DNA from: Cyanobium sp. FGCU52
GTDB taxonomy: Bacteria; Cyanobacteriota; Cyanobacteriia; PCC-6307; Cyanobiaceae
Length of the DNA stretch: 64,000 nt
Reading direction: 5' to 3'
Assembly (NCBI GenBank): GCA_024958715.1
Contig: JANWUS010000018.1
Location: 1-64,000 of the forward strand
Below are positions 17,075 through 26,210 of this stretch, piece by piece (the first letter of the stretch is position 1; each line of letters begins with the position of its first letter). Position numbers and translations under genes: made by a program. Below the pieces are notes generated by a model. It ran no database searches. It worked only from the letters and a program-made list of their open reading frames with translations, and was not told the DNA's origin.

Positions 17075-17742
17075 GCGGCCGGCGACACGACGGAGTCCGG
17101 GCCGGGCTCCTGGGCAGGCCTGCCCAGTCGGGGCGCAGCCCTCAGCAGGCGCTCGGCCTCGCTTTCCAGGTTGTGCCGCTGATCGCGGAGCAGCACGGTG
17201 ATCTCGCGGCGGGCCCTTCGCTGCTCGCGCTGCGCGGTCTCCACGTCGAAGCCCGAAAGGCCCCAGAGCCGGCCGAGCAGGGCCCGGTCATCGCTGCCGC
17301 CCGCGATGCTGCCGTAGATCAGTTCCTCGGCCACCATGCCGGCCTGGAGCACCCGGCTCCAGCGGCGCAGGTCTTCGGCGGCCATCTTGGCGTGCTCGGG
17401 CAGGGGGAACTCGGTGACACCGCCCGCCGCCCGCCCCGCCTGAAGGCAGGCGAGGCTGCCCACCAGCACCCGCTGCACCGGCAGGTTCTCCGCCGCCGCC
17501 ACCACGACATGGCCGGCTTCGTGGATGGCGATCCGCCGCAGCCGCCGCTCACCCCCCGGAAGGCTCTCAGCCAGCAGATGGCCGCCGCGGCCGCCGAGGC
17601 GGGCCGCATCCAGGGTGAGCAGGGCCAGCAGCAGGCCCGCCGCCAGGGCGATGGCGCCGGCCGGGAGGCCGAGCAGGGGCCCGAACACCGCCAGCAGCGT
17701 GACCGCCGCCACGAACACCCCGGCCCTCAGGGCATCGGGCAT
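17071..17742 (-). CDS. Stand-alone M41-like (FtsH-type) peptidase-domain membrane protein, no AAA domain
   Basis: IHEAGHVVVA (HEXXH) motif, GMVAEELIYG and GGSDDRALL M41-like blocks; two N-terminal TM segments; only 223 aa. Confidence 0.75.
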   Translation of the reverse strand: MPDALRAGVFVAAVTLLAVFGPLLGLPAGAIALAAGLLLALLTLDAARLGGRGGHLLAESLPGGERRLRRIAIHEAGHVVVAAAENLPVQRVLVGSLACLQAGRAAGGVTEFPLPEHAKMAAEDLRRWSRVLQAGMVAEELIYGSIAGGSDDRALLGRLWGLSGFDVETAQREQRRARREITVLLRDQRHNLESEAERLLRAAPRLGRPAQEPGPDSVVSPAA

Positions 17743-17743
17743 C

Positions 17744-18451
17744 TCAGCGCCCCGGGCGGCTCACCGCCTTGCCATGGCCCCGCGCCGGCCGCGGACGCTC
17801 CGGCCCGCCGGAGCGCTCGGAGGGCCGGTCTCCCGCAGGTCTGTCGCCGCCACCCCGGCGGCCCTTGCCGCCGCGGTTGCCGCGCTGGGCCAGGGGCCCC
17901 AGCACCTCGAACGATTCCAGCACCAGCTGCTGACCCTGGCGCCGCAGGTCGAGGGCGACGAAGTGGCGCAGATGCTCGAGGGGAATCGTGCCCTTGAGCT
18001 GGAGCTTGAAGGGCACGGGACGGGTGCCATCGGAGCGGGGCTGCTGGCGCACCTTGAGCACCAGGTCGCCGGTTTCGGGGCGGGTGAAGATCAGTTCGCC
18101 GCGCACCGAGAAGTAGTCGTCGCCCTCGGGCAGGGCATCCTCGGCGCCCTCGGGCTCGCCGGCGGAGAGGGTGCTCGGCTCCCACACGCCCACCATCTGC
18201 AGATGCAGGCGGTCCTGCTCGCGGCAGCGGGGGTACACGACCCAGAGATGGGGCTCGGACAGATCGAGATGGCGCCGCATCAGGGTGAGCAGACGGCCCA
18301 GCACCACGGCCTCGATCTCGTCGCCCTCGGCGGTGCGGATCAGGCCACGGGTGAGGGCCTCGGGCTCGGCCGGCACGTAGACGCCCCGCACGACGCCGAT
18401 GGCCCGGTACTGATTCGGTTCGGTGACCGGGGGAATGGGGTGCTGGCGCAT
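17744..18451 (-). CDS. Conserved hypothetical protein (cyanobacterial type), basic Gly/Arg-rich tail
   Basis: Start chosen at ATG 18451 (MRQHPIPPVTEPNQYRAIGVVRGVYVPAEPE...); tight coupling with the downstream ORF. Confidence 0.75.
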   Translation of the reverse strand: MRQHPIPPVTEPNQYRAIGVVRGVYVPAEPEALTRGLIRTAEGDEIEAVVLGRLLTLMRRHLDLSEPHLWVVYPRCREQDRLHLQMVGVWEPSTLSAGEPEGAEDALPEGDDYFSVRGELIFTRPETGDLVLKVRQQPRSDGTRPVPFKLQLKGTIPLEHLRHFVALDLRRQGQQLVLESFEVLGPLAQRGNRGGKGRRGGGDRPAGDRPSERSGGPERPRPARGHGKAVSRPGR

Positions 18452-18574
18452 GGGGGGGGAGAAAGTTCCCGCCGGAACCGAAGGGACCGGCCGGGCCAAT
18501 GTAACCAGCCCCGGCGGTAGCCTCCGGCGACGGCGTTGTGATCCCCACCAACCGTTCCGCCGCCCTTCCACCGG

Positions 18575-19423
18575 ATGCCGACGCCGAAGCGAAGCCTCGC
18601 GGGCCTGTGGTGGCTGCCGGCCCTGATCGTGTCCCTGGTGCTGGCCCTCGCAGGCGGCTGGTGGCTGGGGCGGCGTCAGGCCTCCGTGCCCTCGCCCACC
18701 GACCCCCGACGCAGCGAACTGACCAGGGAGGTTGATCGCCTCAGGGGCCAGCTGGCCCGCGGGGTGGCGGGGGATGCGGAGCGGCAACGGCTGCTGGAGC
18801 TGCTGGTGGGTCTGGAGCGCAAGCAGGAAGCGATCGCGCTGCTGGAGCCCATGGCCGACCGCGAACCCGATCGCTGGTCGTTGCGGCTGATGCTGGCGGA
18901 ACTGCGCCGCGATGGCGGCGATCGGCGTGGGGCGGAGCGGGAGCTGCGGCAGATCCTCCCCCGCCATCCCTTCCAGGAGGAGACGCTGCAGCTGCTCAGC
19001 CTGCTGCTGCTTGAGACCGGTCGCGGCAGCCAGGCCGAGGCGAAGGTGAAAAGCGCCTACGAGAGCGCCACCCGCCAGCAGATCCGTCCCGAAGCTCTCG
19101 GGCTGGGCTTGCTGCTGGCGGAACTGCAGCAGCGGCGCCACCAGCTTGCCGCCGCCGAGGCCACCCTCAGCCGCGTCGCCCAGCAGTTCCCGAACGACCA
19201 GCGCCCGCTGCTGGCGCTGGCGCTGCTGCGGCATGAACGCGGTGATGGCAAGGGGGCCCAGGAGGCCCTGGCTCAGGCCCGCCTGCGCAACCCGGAGCCG
19301 GACCAACGCGATCGCACCCTCGATCGGCTGGCCGCCGGCTGGGGACTGGCGCCGCTCAGGGACCCTTCACGGTCGAAGCCGGGCTCGCCGGCGCCGGCGC
19401 CGTCTGGGCCTCGAAATCCCTGA
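18575..19423 (+). CDS. TPR-like protein with N-terminal TM anchor
   Basis: TM segment then helical repeats (LLELLVGLERKQEAIALLEPMADREPD...). Confidence 0.7.
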   Translation: MPTPKRSLAGLWWLPALIVSLVLALAGGWWLGRRQASVPSPTDPRRSELTREVDRLRGQLARGVAGDAERQRLLELLVGLERKQEAIALLEPMADREPDRWSLRLMLAELRRDGGDRRGAERELRQILPRHPFQEETLQLLSLLLLETGRGSQAEAKVKSAYESATRQQIRPEALGLGLLLAELQQRRHQLAAAEATLSRVAQQFPNDQRPLLALALLRHERGDGKGAQEALAQARLRNPEPDQRDRTLDRLAAGWGLAPLRDPSRSKPGSPAPAPSGPRNP

Positions 19424-19709
19424 GGGCCTGATCCACCGCCGAGCCGGGCGGGGTGGCATCGTCCATGGCGCTGGCACGACGCAGCTTGTTCATCAGATCG
19501 ATCGGGTTGGTGGATTCGAGGATCGTTCCCCCCCGGCCGTTGGGGTTGGTGCCGCCGTCGAGCAACTGGCGCTGCTGCTGTTCCGTGCCGAGCGTCTGGC
19601 CGTAGCCGGCCTGCTGGGCACCGGCAGGGGAAGCGGCGACCGGCCCGAGGGCCAGCAGAAGCACCAGCGGGGCAGGAGCGTGAAGCAGGTGGGAGAGGTG
19701 GCGGCCCAT
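19356..19709 (-). CDS. Hypothetical secreted protein
   Basis: Start chosen at ATG 19707-19709; signal peptide MGRHLSHLLHAPAPLVLLLALGPVAASPAGA. Confidence 0.65.
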   Translation of the reverse strand: MGRHLSHLLHAPAPLVLLLALGPVAASPAGAQQAGYGQTLGTEQQQRQLLDGGTNPNGRGGTILESTNPIDLMNKLRRASAMDDATPPGSAVDQALRDFEAQTAPAPASPASTVKGP

Positions 19710-19787
19710 AGGGACTTCCGGAGCCGGCGCTACGGCCGGCGGTTCACGATGGTGGACCCAATCTAGGAGCCTCCTCCAGGACCCACG

Positions 19788-20618
19788 ATGCGAATCGCCA
19801 GCTGGAACGTGAACTCGGTGCGCACCCGCCTCGAGCAGGTGCGGCAGTGGCTGGCCGCCGAACAGCCCGAGGTGCTGTGCCTGCAGGAGACCAAGGTGGC
19901 CGACGAGCTGTTTCCCCACGACGCCTTCCGGGATCTGGGCTACAGCGCCGCGATCAGCGGTCAGAAGGCGTACAACGGCGTGGCGATCCTCAGCCGGGTT
20001 CCGGTGGAGGACGTGCAGGTGGGGTTCTCGGCCCTGCTGCCGGGCGACGCCGAAGCGATCGAACTGGAGGATCAGAAGCGGGTGATCAGCGCCCGGATCG
20101 AGGGGCTGCGGGTGCTCGACCTCTACGTGCCGAACGGCTCGTCGCTGAAGTCGGAGAAGTACGCCTACAAGCTGGCCTGGCTGGCCTGCCTGCGCCGCTA
20201 CCTGACGGCCCAGGAGCGGCAGGGGGAACCGCTGGTGATGGTGGGCGACTTCAACATCGCCCCGGAGGCCCGCGACCTCCATGATCCGGAGCGGCTCACC
20301 GGCGGGATCATGGCCAGCGACGCCGAGCGCCAGGCCCTGGCCGGGGTGCTGGGGGAGCGGCTGATCGATGCCTTCCGCCTGTTCGAGAGCGAGGCGGGCC
20401 ACTGGAGCTGGTGGGACTACCGCACCGGCGCCTGGGAGCGGGATCGGGGCTGGCGGATCGACCACGTCTATCTGGATCACGACCTGCAGGCCTGCGCCAC
20501 GGGCTGCGTGATCCACAGGGCCGTGCGGGGCAACGAGCAGCCCAGCGACCATGCGCCGGTGGTGGTGCACCTCGACTGGCCCCCTGCCGACGACGAGGAG
20601 GAAGGGGAGGAGTTCTGA
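19788..20618 (+). CDS. xthA: Exodeoxyribonuclease III
   Basis: MRIASWNVNSVRTRLEQV, CLQETKV, GDFNIAPE, RIDHVYLD, SDHAPVVV. Confidence 0.95.
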   Translation: MRIASWNVNSVRTRLEQVRQWLAAEQPEVLCLQETKVADELFPHDAFRDLGYSAAISGQKAYNGVAILSRVPVEDVQVGFSALLPGDAEAIELEDQKRVISARIEGLRVLDLYVPNGSSLKSEKYAYKLAWLACLRRYLTAQERQGEPLVMVGDFNIAPEARDLHDPERLTGGIMASDAERQALAGVLGERLIDAFRLFESEAGHWSWWDYRTGAWERDRGWRIDHVYLDHDLQACATGCVIHRAVRGNEQPSDHAPVVVHLDWPPADDEEEGEEF

Positions 20619-20652
20619 GCAGGTTGACGGGCGGCGGCAGGCGGTGAGGGAG

Positions 20653-22020
20653 TCAGCCCCCGGCCAGCATGCGGGCCAGCAGCGCCGGTTCCCTGCCCTG
20701 CAGGCCCATCAGTCCCCAGCGCACGTCCCAGGGGGCCAGCCCGTAGAGCCGCACCATCGCCGCCAGCAGCTGCCGGGGCGTGAGGGTGTTGGTGAGGAAG
20801 CCGTACCACTGCTCCGGAGGCAGGGAGAAGAAGGTGGCGAAGTGATGGCGGAGCCTGGCCTCGTCGAAGCGCATCAGCTTCTCCAGACCGAAGCGGAAGA
20901 AGGCATGGTTCCAGCGCCGCTCCGCCGGCCAGAGGCCCTGCCAGGCCGCCCGGGCCAGGGCCTCGCCGCTGAGGCCCGCCGCCAGGCCTGAGCCGACGGC
21001 GGCGGCCAGATCCGGAGCCCGCCGCAGCAGCCCTCCCACCAGGTAGCCCGAGGCCGGATGCACCATGGAGGCGGCGCCACCGAAGCCCACCACCCGCTGG
21101 CTGAGATCGGGCAGCGGCGGATTCATCGGGAACAGACAGAACTCCTCGTGCTGCACCTCCAGCACCGGCGCTCCACGGTGCGCCAGTCGGCGATGCAGTC
21201 GGTCCTTGAGCACGGGGAACGGGACGGGCGGCGCCAGGGCGAGGGAGGTTTCCTCCACGAAGAACAGGCCATCGCCGAGATCCATCGCATAGAGAAAGGT
21301 GGGAGGTTGGCTGCGGCGCTCCTCCTCCTCGAGGTGATCGGCCCGGAAGTCCATGAACACGAACTGCCCGGGCGCGATCGGCGGTGCAGCGAAGCGGCCG
21401 ACGATGCCGTAGGCCGCCTGACCGGCGATGGGGCCGTCGGCGGGGCGCCGAACGAACACCGGTTCATGGCCTGTGGCATCGATCACCAGCTTCGCCTTGA
21501 TCGCCTCGCCATCCCTGGTGGTCACGGTCGATTCCGTGGGGTTGTGACCGAGATGCGCCGCTGTTCCCCGCCGCCAGCGCAGACCCGCCGCGGTGCAGGT
21601 CTCCAGGCCATAGCGCTGCAGGGCCACCTTGTCGAACAGCCCGTAGTCGCGGCCATGGAGGGTGGGTTCGGAGCCCTGCTCACCGCCAGCGCCGAAGTAA
21701 CTCACCGTGTCGCTCCAGCGGTGGGCCAGCAGATGCGCGAGGCCCAGGGCATCCACCTCCTCCCCCCAGATGCCGTAGGTGTTGACCCAGGGCGCCTCAG
21801 GCTCGGTGGCGCTGAGCGCCTCCACCGAAACGCCCCGCCGGCCCAGTTCGGTGGCGATGGCGAGGGCGGCGGGGCCGGCTCCGATCACGAGCACGTCGGG
21901 GGTGGTCAGAGCAGGGAATGCAGGAGTCGTCCCAATCGTTCCATGCCGAGGCGGGATCCGGGGGCAGATTTCGCCGTGACCAACGTCAACCCTGCCCCTC
22001 CAGCACATGCACCAGGACAA
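20653..22020 (-). CDS. crtL: Lycopene beta cyclase (plant/cyanobacterial type)
   Basis: VLVIGAGPAALAIA Rossmann motif, NTYGIWGEEVDALG, FMDFR, FGGAASMVHPASGYLVGG. Confidence 0.92.
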   Translation of the reverse strand: MSWCMCWRGRVDVGHGEICPRIPPRHGTIGTTPAFPALTTPDVLVIGAGPAALAIATELGRRGVSVEALSATEPEAPWVNTYGIWGEEVDALGLAHLLAHRWSDTVSYFGAGGEQGSEPTLHGRDYGLFDKVALQRYGLETCTAAGLRWRRGTAAHLGHNPTESTVTTRDGEAIKAKLVIDATGHEPVFVRRPADGPIAGQAAYGIVGRFAAPPIAPGQFVFMDFRADHLEEEERRSQPPTFLYAMDLGDGLFFVEETSLALAPPVPFPVLKDRLHRRLAHRGAPVLEVQHEEFCLFPMNPPLPDLSQRVVGFGGAASMVHPASGYLVGGLLRRAPDLAAAVGSGLAAGLSGEALARAAWQGLWPAERRWNHAFFRFGLEKLMRFDEARLRHHFATFFSLPPEQWYGFLTNTLTPRQLLAAMVRLYGLAPWDVRWGLMGLQGREPALLARMLAGG

Positions 22021-22108
22021 CGCTCAGGAAGGCAGGGCTGATCAAGCGGCCGACTTCCGCTCCTTCTGCTGCCGCCTGGTCGGCTGGCGGTGGCTTGGGG
22101 GCGGACCA

Positions 22109-23350
22109 TCACAGCCGGCGAAGCAGATCGGCTTTCTTGGCCGCGAATTCCTCCTCGGTGAGGATGCCCTTGTCCCTCAGCGCACCCAGGCGGGCCAGGG
22201 CGTCGAGCACGTCGCCCTCCCCGGCGTCACGGTCGGGTTCGGCCGCCGGTGGCTCGGGCGCCGCCGCCGCGGGCCGCACCTCCGGCAGAGTGGTAAGGGC
22301 AACGCTGCCGCTGCCGGTGGTGAACCGCACCCCTTCAGCGCCGCTGTCCTGGGAGCAGCCGGAGATCTGCAGGTCGCCGGTGTCGTGCAGGCTCAGCGTT
22401 CCGTTGACCTCCACGGCCAGCCGGCGAGACGCCGGGAAGAAGGCATAGCGCAACTCGTTCTGGGCACCGGTGGAACTGGGGCTGCCCAGGTCCTTCGGCC
22501 ACCAAGGCTCCGCCGAGCCCATCGGCTGGAACGTCATCGGTGCCATCGCCCCCATTCCGCCAATCGGTGGCAGGCCGGCCATGGGTGCCATCAAACCCAG
22601 GCCTGCCCCAGGCGTCACGCCGGTGCTCACCTGCTGCTGCTGGCTGCCCCCACCGGAACTCTGGGCCTGCTGGAAGGTGCCGCTGCCGGTGCTGGCCAGA
22701 CTCGCCAGGCTCACACTCCCACCGGGAGTGCTGAACACCACGGCACCGCCGGGTCCCTGCTGCTGGGAGAGGCCGGCGATCTGATGCTCGCCGGTGTCGT
22801 ACACACTCACCCGCCCGTTCGCCTCCACGGCGAGGCGGCCGGTCGCCGGGAAGAAGGCGTAGCGCACATCGTTCTGGGCCCCCATGGCACTGGGGCTACC
22901 CAGCTCCTTCGGCCACCAGGTGTCACGCGGATCCGGCGTGAACAGGCTGCCGCCCCCGGCACCCATCGGCGGCAGGGGCGCCATCCCCCCCACCTGCATC
23001 TGCTGGCTGCCGCCACCCACCTGCATCTGCTGGCCGCCGCCGCTCTGGCTCTGGGCCTGGAAGCTGCTGGTCGGGAACAGCTCCGGCTGGCTGGCGAGCT
23101 GAGCGGCAATCGCCTGGCAGAGGCCGTCGACCCTTGCCTTGAGGGCATGGTTGAACATGTCGCCCAGCATCAGCATGCCGCCCCGCATCCACTGCCCGGA
23201 ACCGGCGAACTCCGGATGGTTGAACTGGGCCATGCCGCCCCGTCCGTGGAGCATGGCAACCATCATGTGGAATACGGCCTCCTGGCTGAAGCCGTAGCGC
23301 TGGGACAGCTCGGTGACAACCCTGAGGCCCTCGGGGGTCAGTTGTTCCAT
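22109..23350 (-). CDS. Conserved hypothetical protein with internal domain duplication and C-terminal SHOCT-like motif
   Basis: Start chosen at ATG 23350; two copies of WWPK[ED]LGSPS...GAQN[DE][VL]RYAFFPA..RLAVE.NG; C-term ALRDKGILTEEEFAAKKADLL. Confidence 0.8.
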   Translation of the reverse strand: MEQLTPEGLRVVTELSQRYGFSQEAVFHMMVAMLHGRGGMAQFNHPEFAGSGQWMRGGMLMLGDMFNHALKARVDGLCQAIAAQLASQPELFPTSSFQAQSQSGGGQQMQVGGGSQQMQVGGMAPLPPMGAGGGSLFTPDPRDTWWPKELGSPSAMGAQNDVRYAFFPATGRLAVEANGRVSVYDTGEHQIAGLSQQQGPGGAVVFSTPGGSVSLASLASTGSGTFQQAQSSGGGSQQQQVSTGVTPGAGLGLMAPMAGLPPIGGMGAMAPMTFQPMGSAEPWWPKDLGSPSSTGAQNELRYAFFPASRRLAVEVNGTLSLHDTGDLQISGCSQDSGAEGVRFTTGSGSVALTTLPEVRPAAAAPEPPAAEPDRDAGEGDVLDALARLGALRDKGILTEEEFAAKKADLLRRL

Positions 23351-23468
23351 CACTGCTGCTCGGACGTTCCTTGAACCGTACGCACAGCCCTTGCGCTTTC
23401 GCATGAGATGTGGCAAGGCGCACATCGAACGGTCCCCCCGGGCCGGGCCTGGTGGCCGGATCAGGGGC

Positions 23469-26126
23469 TCAGGGCGCAGCGCGGTCGTCGGCCGGCTCGT
23501 CCCTGGAAGCCAGCTCTTCCCCTTCGCCCAGCGCGGATTCAGCCGAGGCGGGATCAGTGATCTCCTCCCCCTCGGCGGCCGGCGGCACCAGCACCAGCTC
23601 CGCCAGGCGATCGCCGGCATCGAGACGCTGCAGGCGCACGCCGGTGGCTGCCCGCGACTGCTGGGGCACGGCATCGGCCTGCATGCGCACGATCACGCCC
23701 CGCTCGCTCACCAGCAGCAGCTCCTCCCCGGCCCCCAGCACCTTGAGGCCCACCAGCACATCGCCGTCGCGGCGGAACTTGATCGCCCGCAGGCCCATGC
23801 CGGCCCGCTTCTGCAGCCGGAACTGATCCACCGGCACCCGCTTGCCCAGGCCGCCGGCGGTGGCCACCAGCACCCAGGGCCCCTCGCTCACGGCCACCTC
23901 TTCCGCCTCGGCCTCGTCGTCGAAGGCGGCGCTGGTCGCCACGCGATCGGCGAGCTCGGCCGGAAGCACATCCATGCTCACGAGGCGATCGCCATCCCGC
24001 AGGGTCATGGCGCGCACGCCGCGGGCGGTGCGGCCAAGGGGCCGCAGTTCCTCGTCGCTGAGGCGGAAGTGGATCGTCATCCCCTTGAGCGAGCCGATCA
24101 GCACGCTGTCGCCGGGGAGCGCCAGGCGCACCCAGCGCAGGGCATCTCCCTCCTCGAGCGAGATGGCGATCAGCCCGTTGGAGCGGATGTTGGCGAAGGC
24201 CGACAGGCGGGTGCGCTTCACGTAGCCACCGCTGGTGAGCATCACCAGCACGGCGTCGTCGTCGAAGGCGCTCACCGCCAGCAGGGAGGTGAGCGCCTCC
24301 TCGCGGGGGATCGGCAGCAGCTGAACCACCGGCGTGCCCTTGGCGGTGCGGCTGCTGATCGGCACCCGGTAGGCCGGCAGCGAGTACACCACGCCGCGAT
24401 CGCTGAACAGCAGCAGGCTGTCGTGGTCGTTGCAGCTGATGAACAGCTTCACCGCCTCCTCGCCCTGGCTGCGGGTGCCGGCCTTGCCGCGGGTGCCGCG
24501 GCTGGTGGCCTCGAACTCGCTCACCGGCATGCGCTTGAGGTAGCCGTTCTCGGTGAGCAGCACCACCGAGCGCTCGTTGGCGATCAGGTCGATGTCCTCC
24601 AGGCCGCCCTCGAGATCGAGGATCTCGGTGCGACGGGGGGAGTCGTAGCGGGTGCGGATCGCCTGGAGCTCCTCGATGATCAGCCCGAACACCCTCTCCC
24701 GTCGCGCCAGGATGTCCTTGTAGTCGGTGATCTTGGCGAGCAGATCCTCGTGCTCGAGCCGGATCTTGTCGGCCTCCAGGGCCGTGAGCCGCCGCAGCTG
24801 CATCTGCAGGATGGCGTCGGCCTGAGCCTCGCTGAGGCCAAACTGCTCCATCAGCTCCTTGCGGGCGGTGGCCGTGTCGGCGGCCGCGCGGATCAGGGCG
24901 ATGATCGCGTCGAGGTTGTCGAGGGCGATCAGCAGACCGAGCAGGATGTGATCGCGCTCCTCGGCTTTGCGCAGCAGATAGCGGGTGCGCCGCTCGATGG
25001 TCTCGACCCGGAAGTCGAGGAACACCTGCAGCATGCGGCGCAGGGTGAGCAGGATCGGCTCACCACCCACCAGCGCCAGCATGTAGGCGTTGAAGTTGCT
25101 CTGCAGGGGGGTGAGCTTGAACAGGTTGTTCAGCACCACCTGCGGATAGGCGTCACGGCGCAGTTCGATCACGATGCGCATGCCGTCGCGATCGCTCTCG
25201 TCGCGGATGTCGGCGATGCCGTCGAGCTTCTTGTCGTTGACCAGCTCGGCGATCCGCTCGATCAGCGCCGCCTTGTTGGTTTGATAGGGGAGCTCGGTGA
25301 TGATCACCGCATCGCGATCGGGCCGACCCTTGGCCTCGATCGTTTCGATGTTGGCCACCCCGCGCATGGTCACCGAACCGCGGCCGGTGGTGTAGGTCTC
25401 CCGGATGCCGCGGCGCCCGAGGATCTGGCCGCCGGTGGGGAAGTCGGGCCCGGGGATGATCGCCATCAGTTCGCGATCGCTCAGCTCCGGGTTGGCGATC
25501 AGGGCCAGCAGGCCATCGATCAGCTCGGTGAGGTTGTGGGGCGGGATGTTGGTGGCCATCCCCACGGCGATGCCGGTGGAGCCGTTGAGCAGGAGCTGGG
25601 GGATGCGCGCGGGCATCACCGTGGGCTCCTGCTGGGAGCCGTCGAAGTTGTCGACGAAGTCGACCGTCTCGCTCTCGATGTCCTCGAGCAGGCTGTCGGT
25701 GGTGAGGGCCTGGAGGCGCGATTCGGTGTAGCGCATCGCGGCAGGCGGGTCGTTGTCGACCGAGCCGAAGTTGCCGTGCCCGTCGACGAGGGGCATGCGC
25801 ATGGAGAAATCCTGCGCCATGCGCACCAGGGCGTCGTACACCGCGGTGTCGCCGTGGGGGTGGTACTTACCGAGCACCTCGCCCACCACACGGGCGCACT
25901 TGCGGTAGGGCCGATCGCTGGTGAGCCCGAGTTCGTACATCGCATAGAGGATGCGACGATGCACGGGCTTGAGGCCATCGCGGGCATCGGGCAGGGCCCG
26001 GCCCACGATCACGCTCATCGCATACTCCAGATAGGAGCGCGACATCTCGTTGCGGAGGTCGGTCTGGATGATCCGTCCGTCGGAATCGCCGGGATTGGTT
26101 CCGCCGGGTCCGGTGGGATCCGCCAT
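23469..26126 (-). CDS. gyrA: DNA gyrase subunit A
   Basis: [59 protein letters not shown]; multiple C-terminal beta-pinwheel repeats. Confidence 0.96.
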   Translation of the reverse strand: MADPTGPGGTNPGDSDGRIIQTDLRNEMSRSYLEYAMSVIVGRALPDARDGLKPVHRRILYAMYELGLTSDRPYRKCARVVGEVLGKYHPHGDTAVYDALVRMAQDFSMRMPLVDGHGNFGSVDNDPPAAMRYTESRLQALTTDSLLEDIESETVDFVDNFDGSQQEPTVMPARIPQLLLNGSTGIAVGMATNIPPHNLTELIDGLLALIANPELSDRELMAIIPGPDFPTGGQILGRRGIRETYTTGRGSVTMRGVANIETIEAKGRPDRDAVIITELPYQTNKAALIERIAELVNDKKLDGIADIRDESDRDGMRIVIELRRDAYPQVVLNNLFKLTPLQSNFNAYMLALVGGEPILLTLRRMLQVFLDFRVETIERRTRYLLRKAEERDHILLGLLIALDNLDAIIALIRAAADTATARKELMEQFGLSEAQADAILQMQLRRLTALEADKIRLEHEDLLAKITDYKDILARRERVFGLIIEELQAIRTRYDSPRRTEILDLEGGLEDIDLIANERSVVLLTENGYLKRMPVSEFEATSRGTRGKAGTRSQGEEAVKLFISCNDHDSLLLFSDRGVVYSLPAYRVPISSRTAKGTPVVQLLPIPREEALTSLLAVSAFDDDAVLVMLTSGGYVKRTRLSAFANIRSNGLIAISLEEGDALRWVRLALPGDSVLIGSLKGMTIHFRLSDEELRPLGRTARGVRAMTLRDGDRLVSMDVLPAELADRVATSAAFDDEAEAEEVAVSEGPWVLVATAGGLGKRVPVDQFRLQKRAGMGLRAIKFRRDGDVLVGLKVLGAGEELLLVSERGVIVRMQADAVPQQSRAATGVRLQRLDAGDRLAELVLVPPAAEGEEITDPASAESALGEGEELASRDEPADDRAAP

Positions 26127-26210
26127 GCATGACCGCCTGGTGCAGGCATCAGTCTACCGCCGGGTGCACCCCCGACCCGCCCGCGCCGCCAGAGGCCACC
26201 AGGAGGCGCC

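Noticed and set aside
23313-26132. 939-aa plus-strand ORF antisense to gyrA
   Set aside because: Composition is the reverse-complement shadow of a GC-rich gene (His/Gln/Ala/Gly-rich, no motifs); gyrA on the minus strand is unambiguous.
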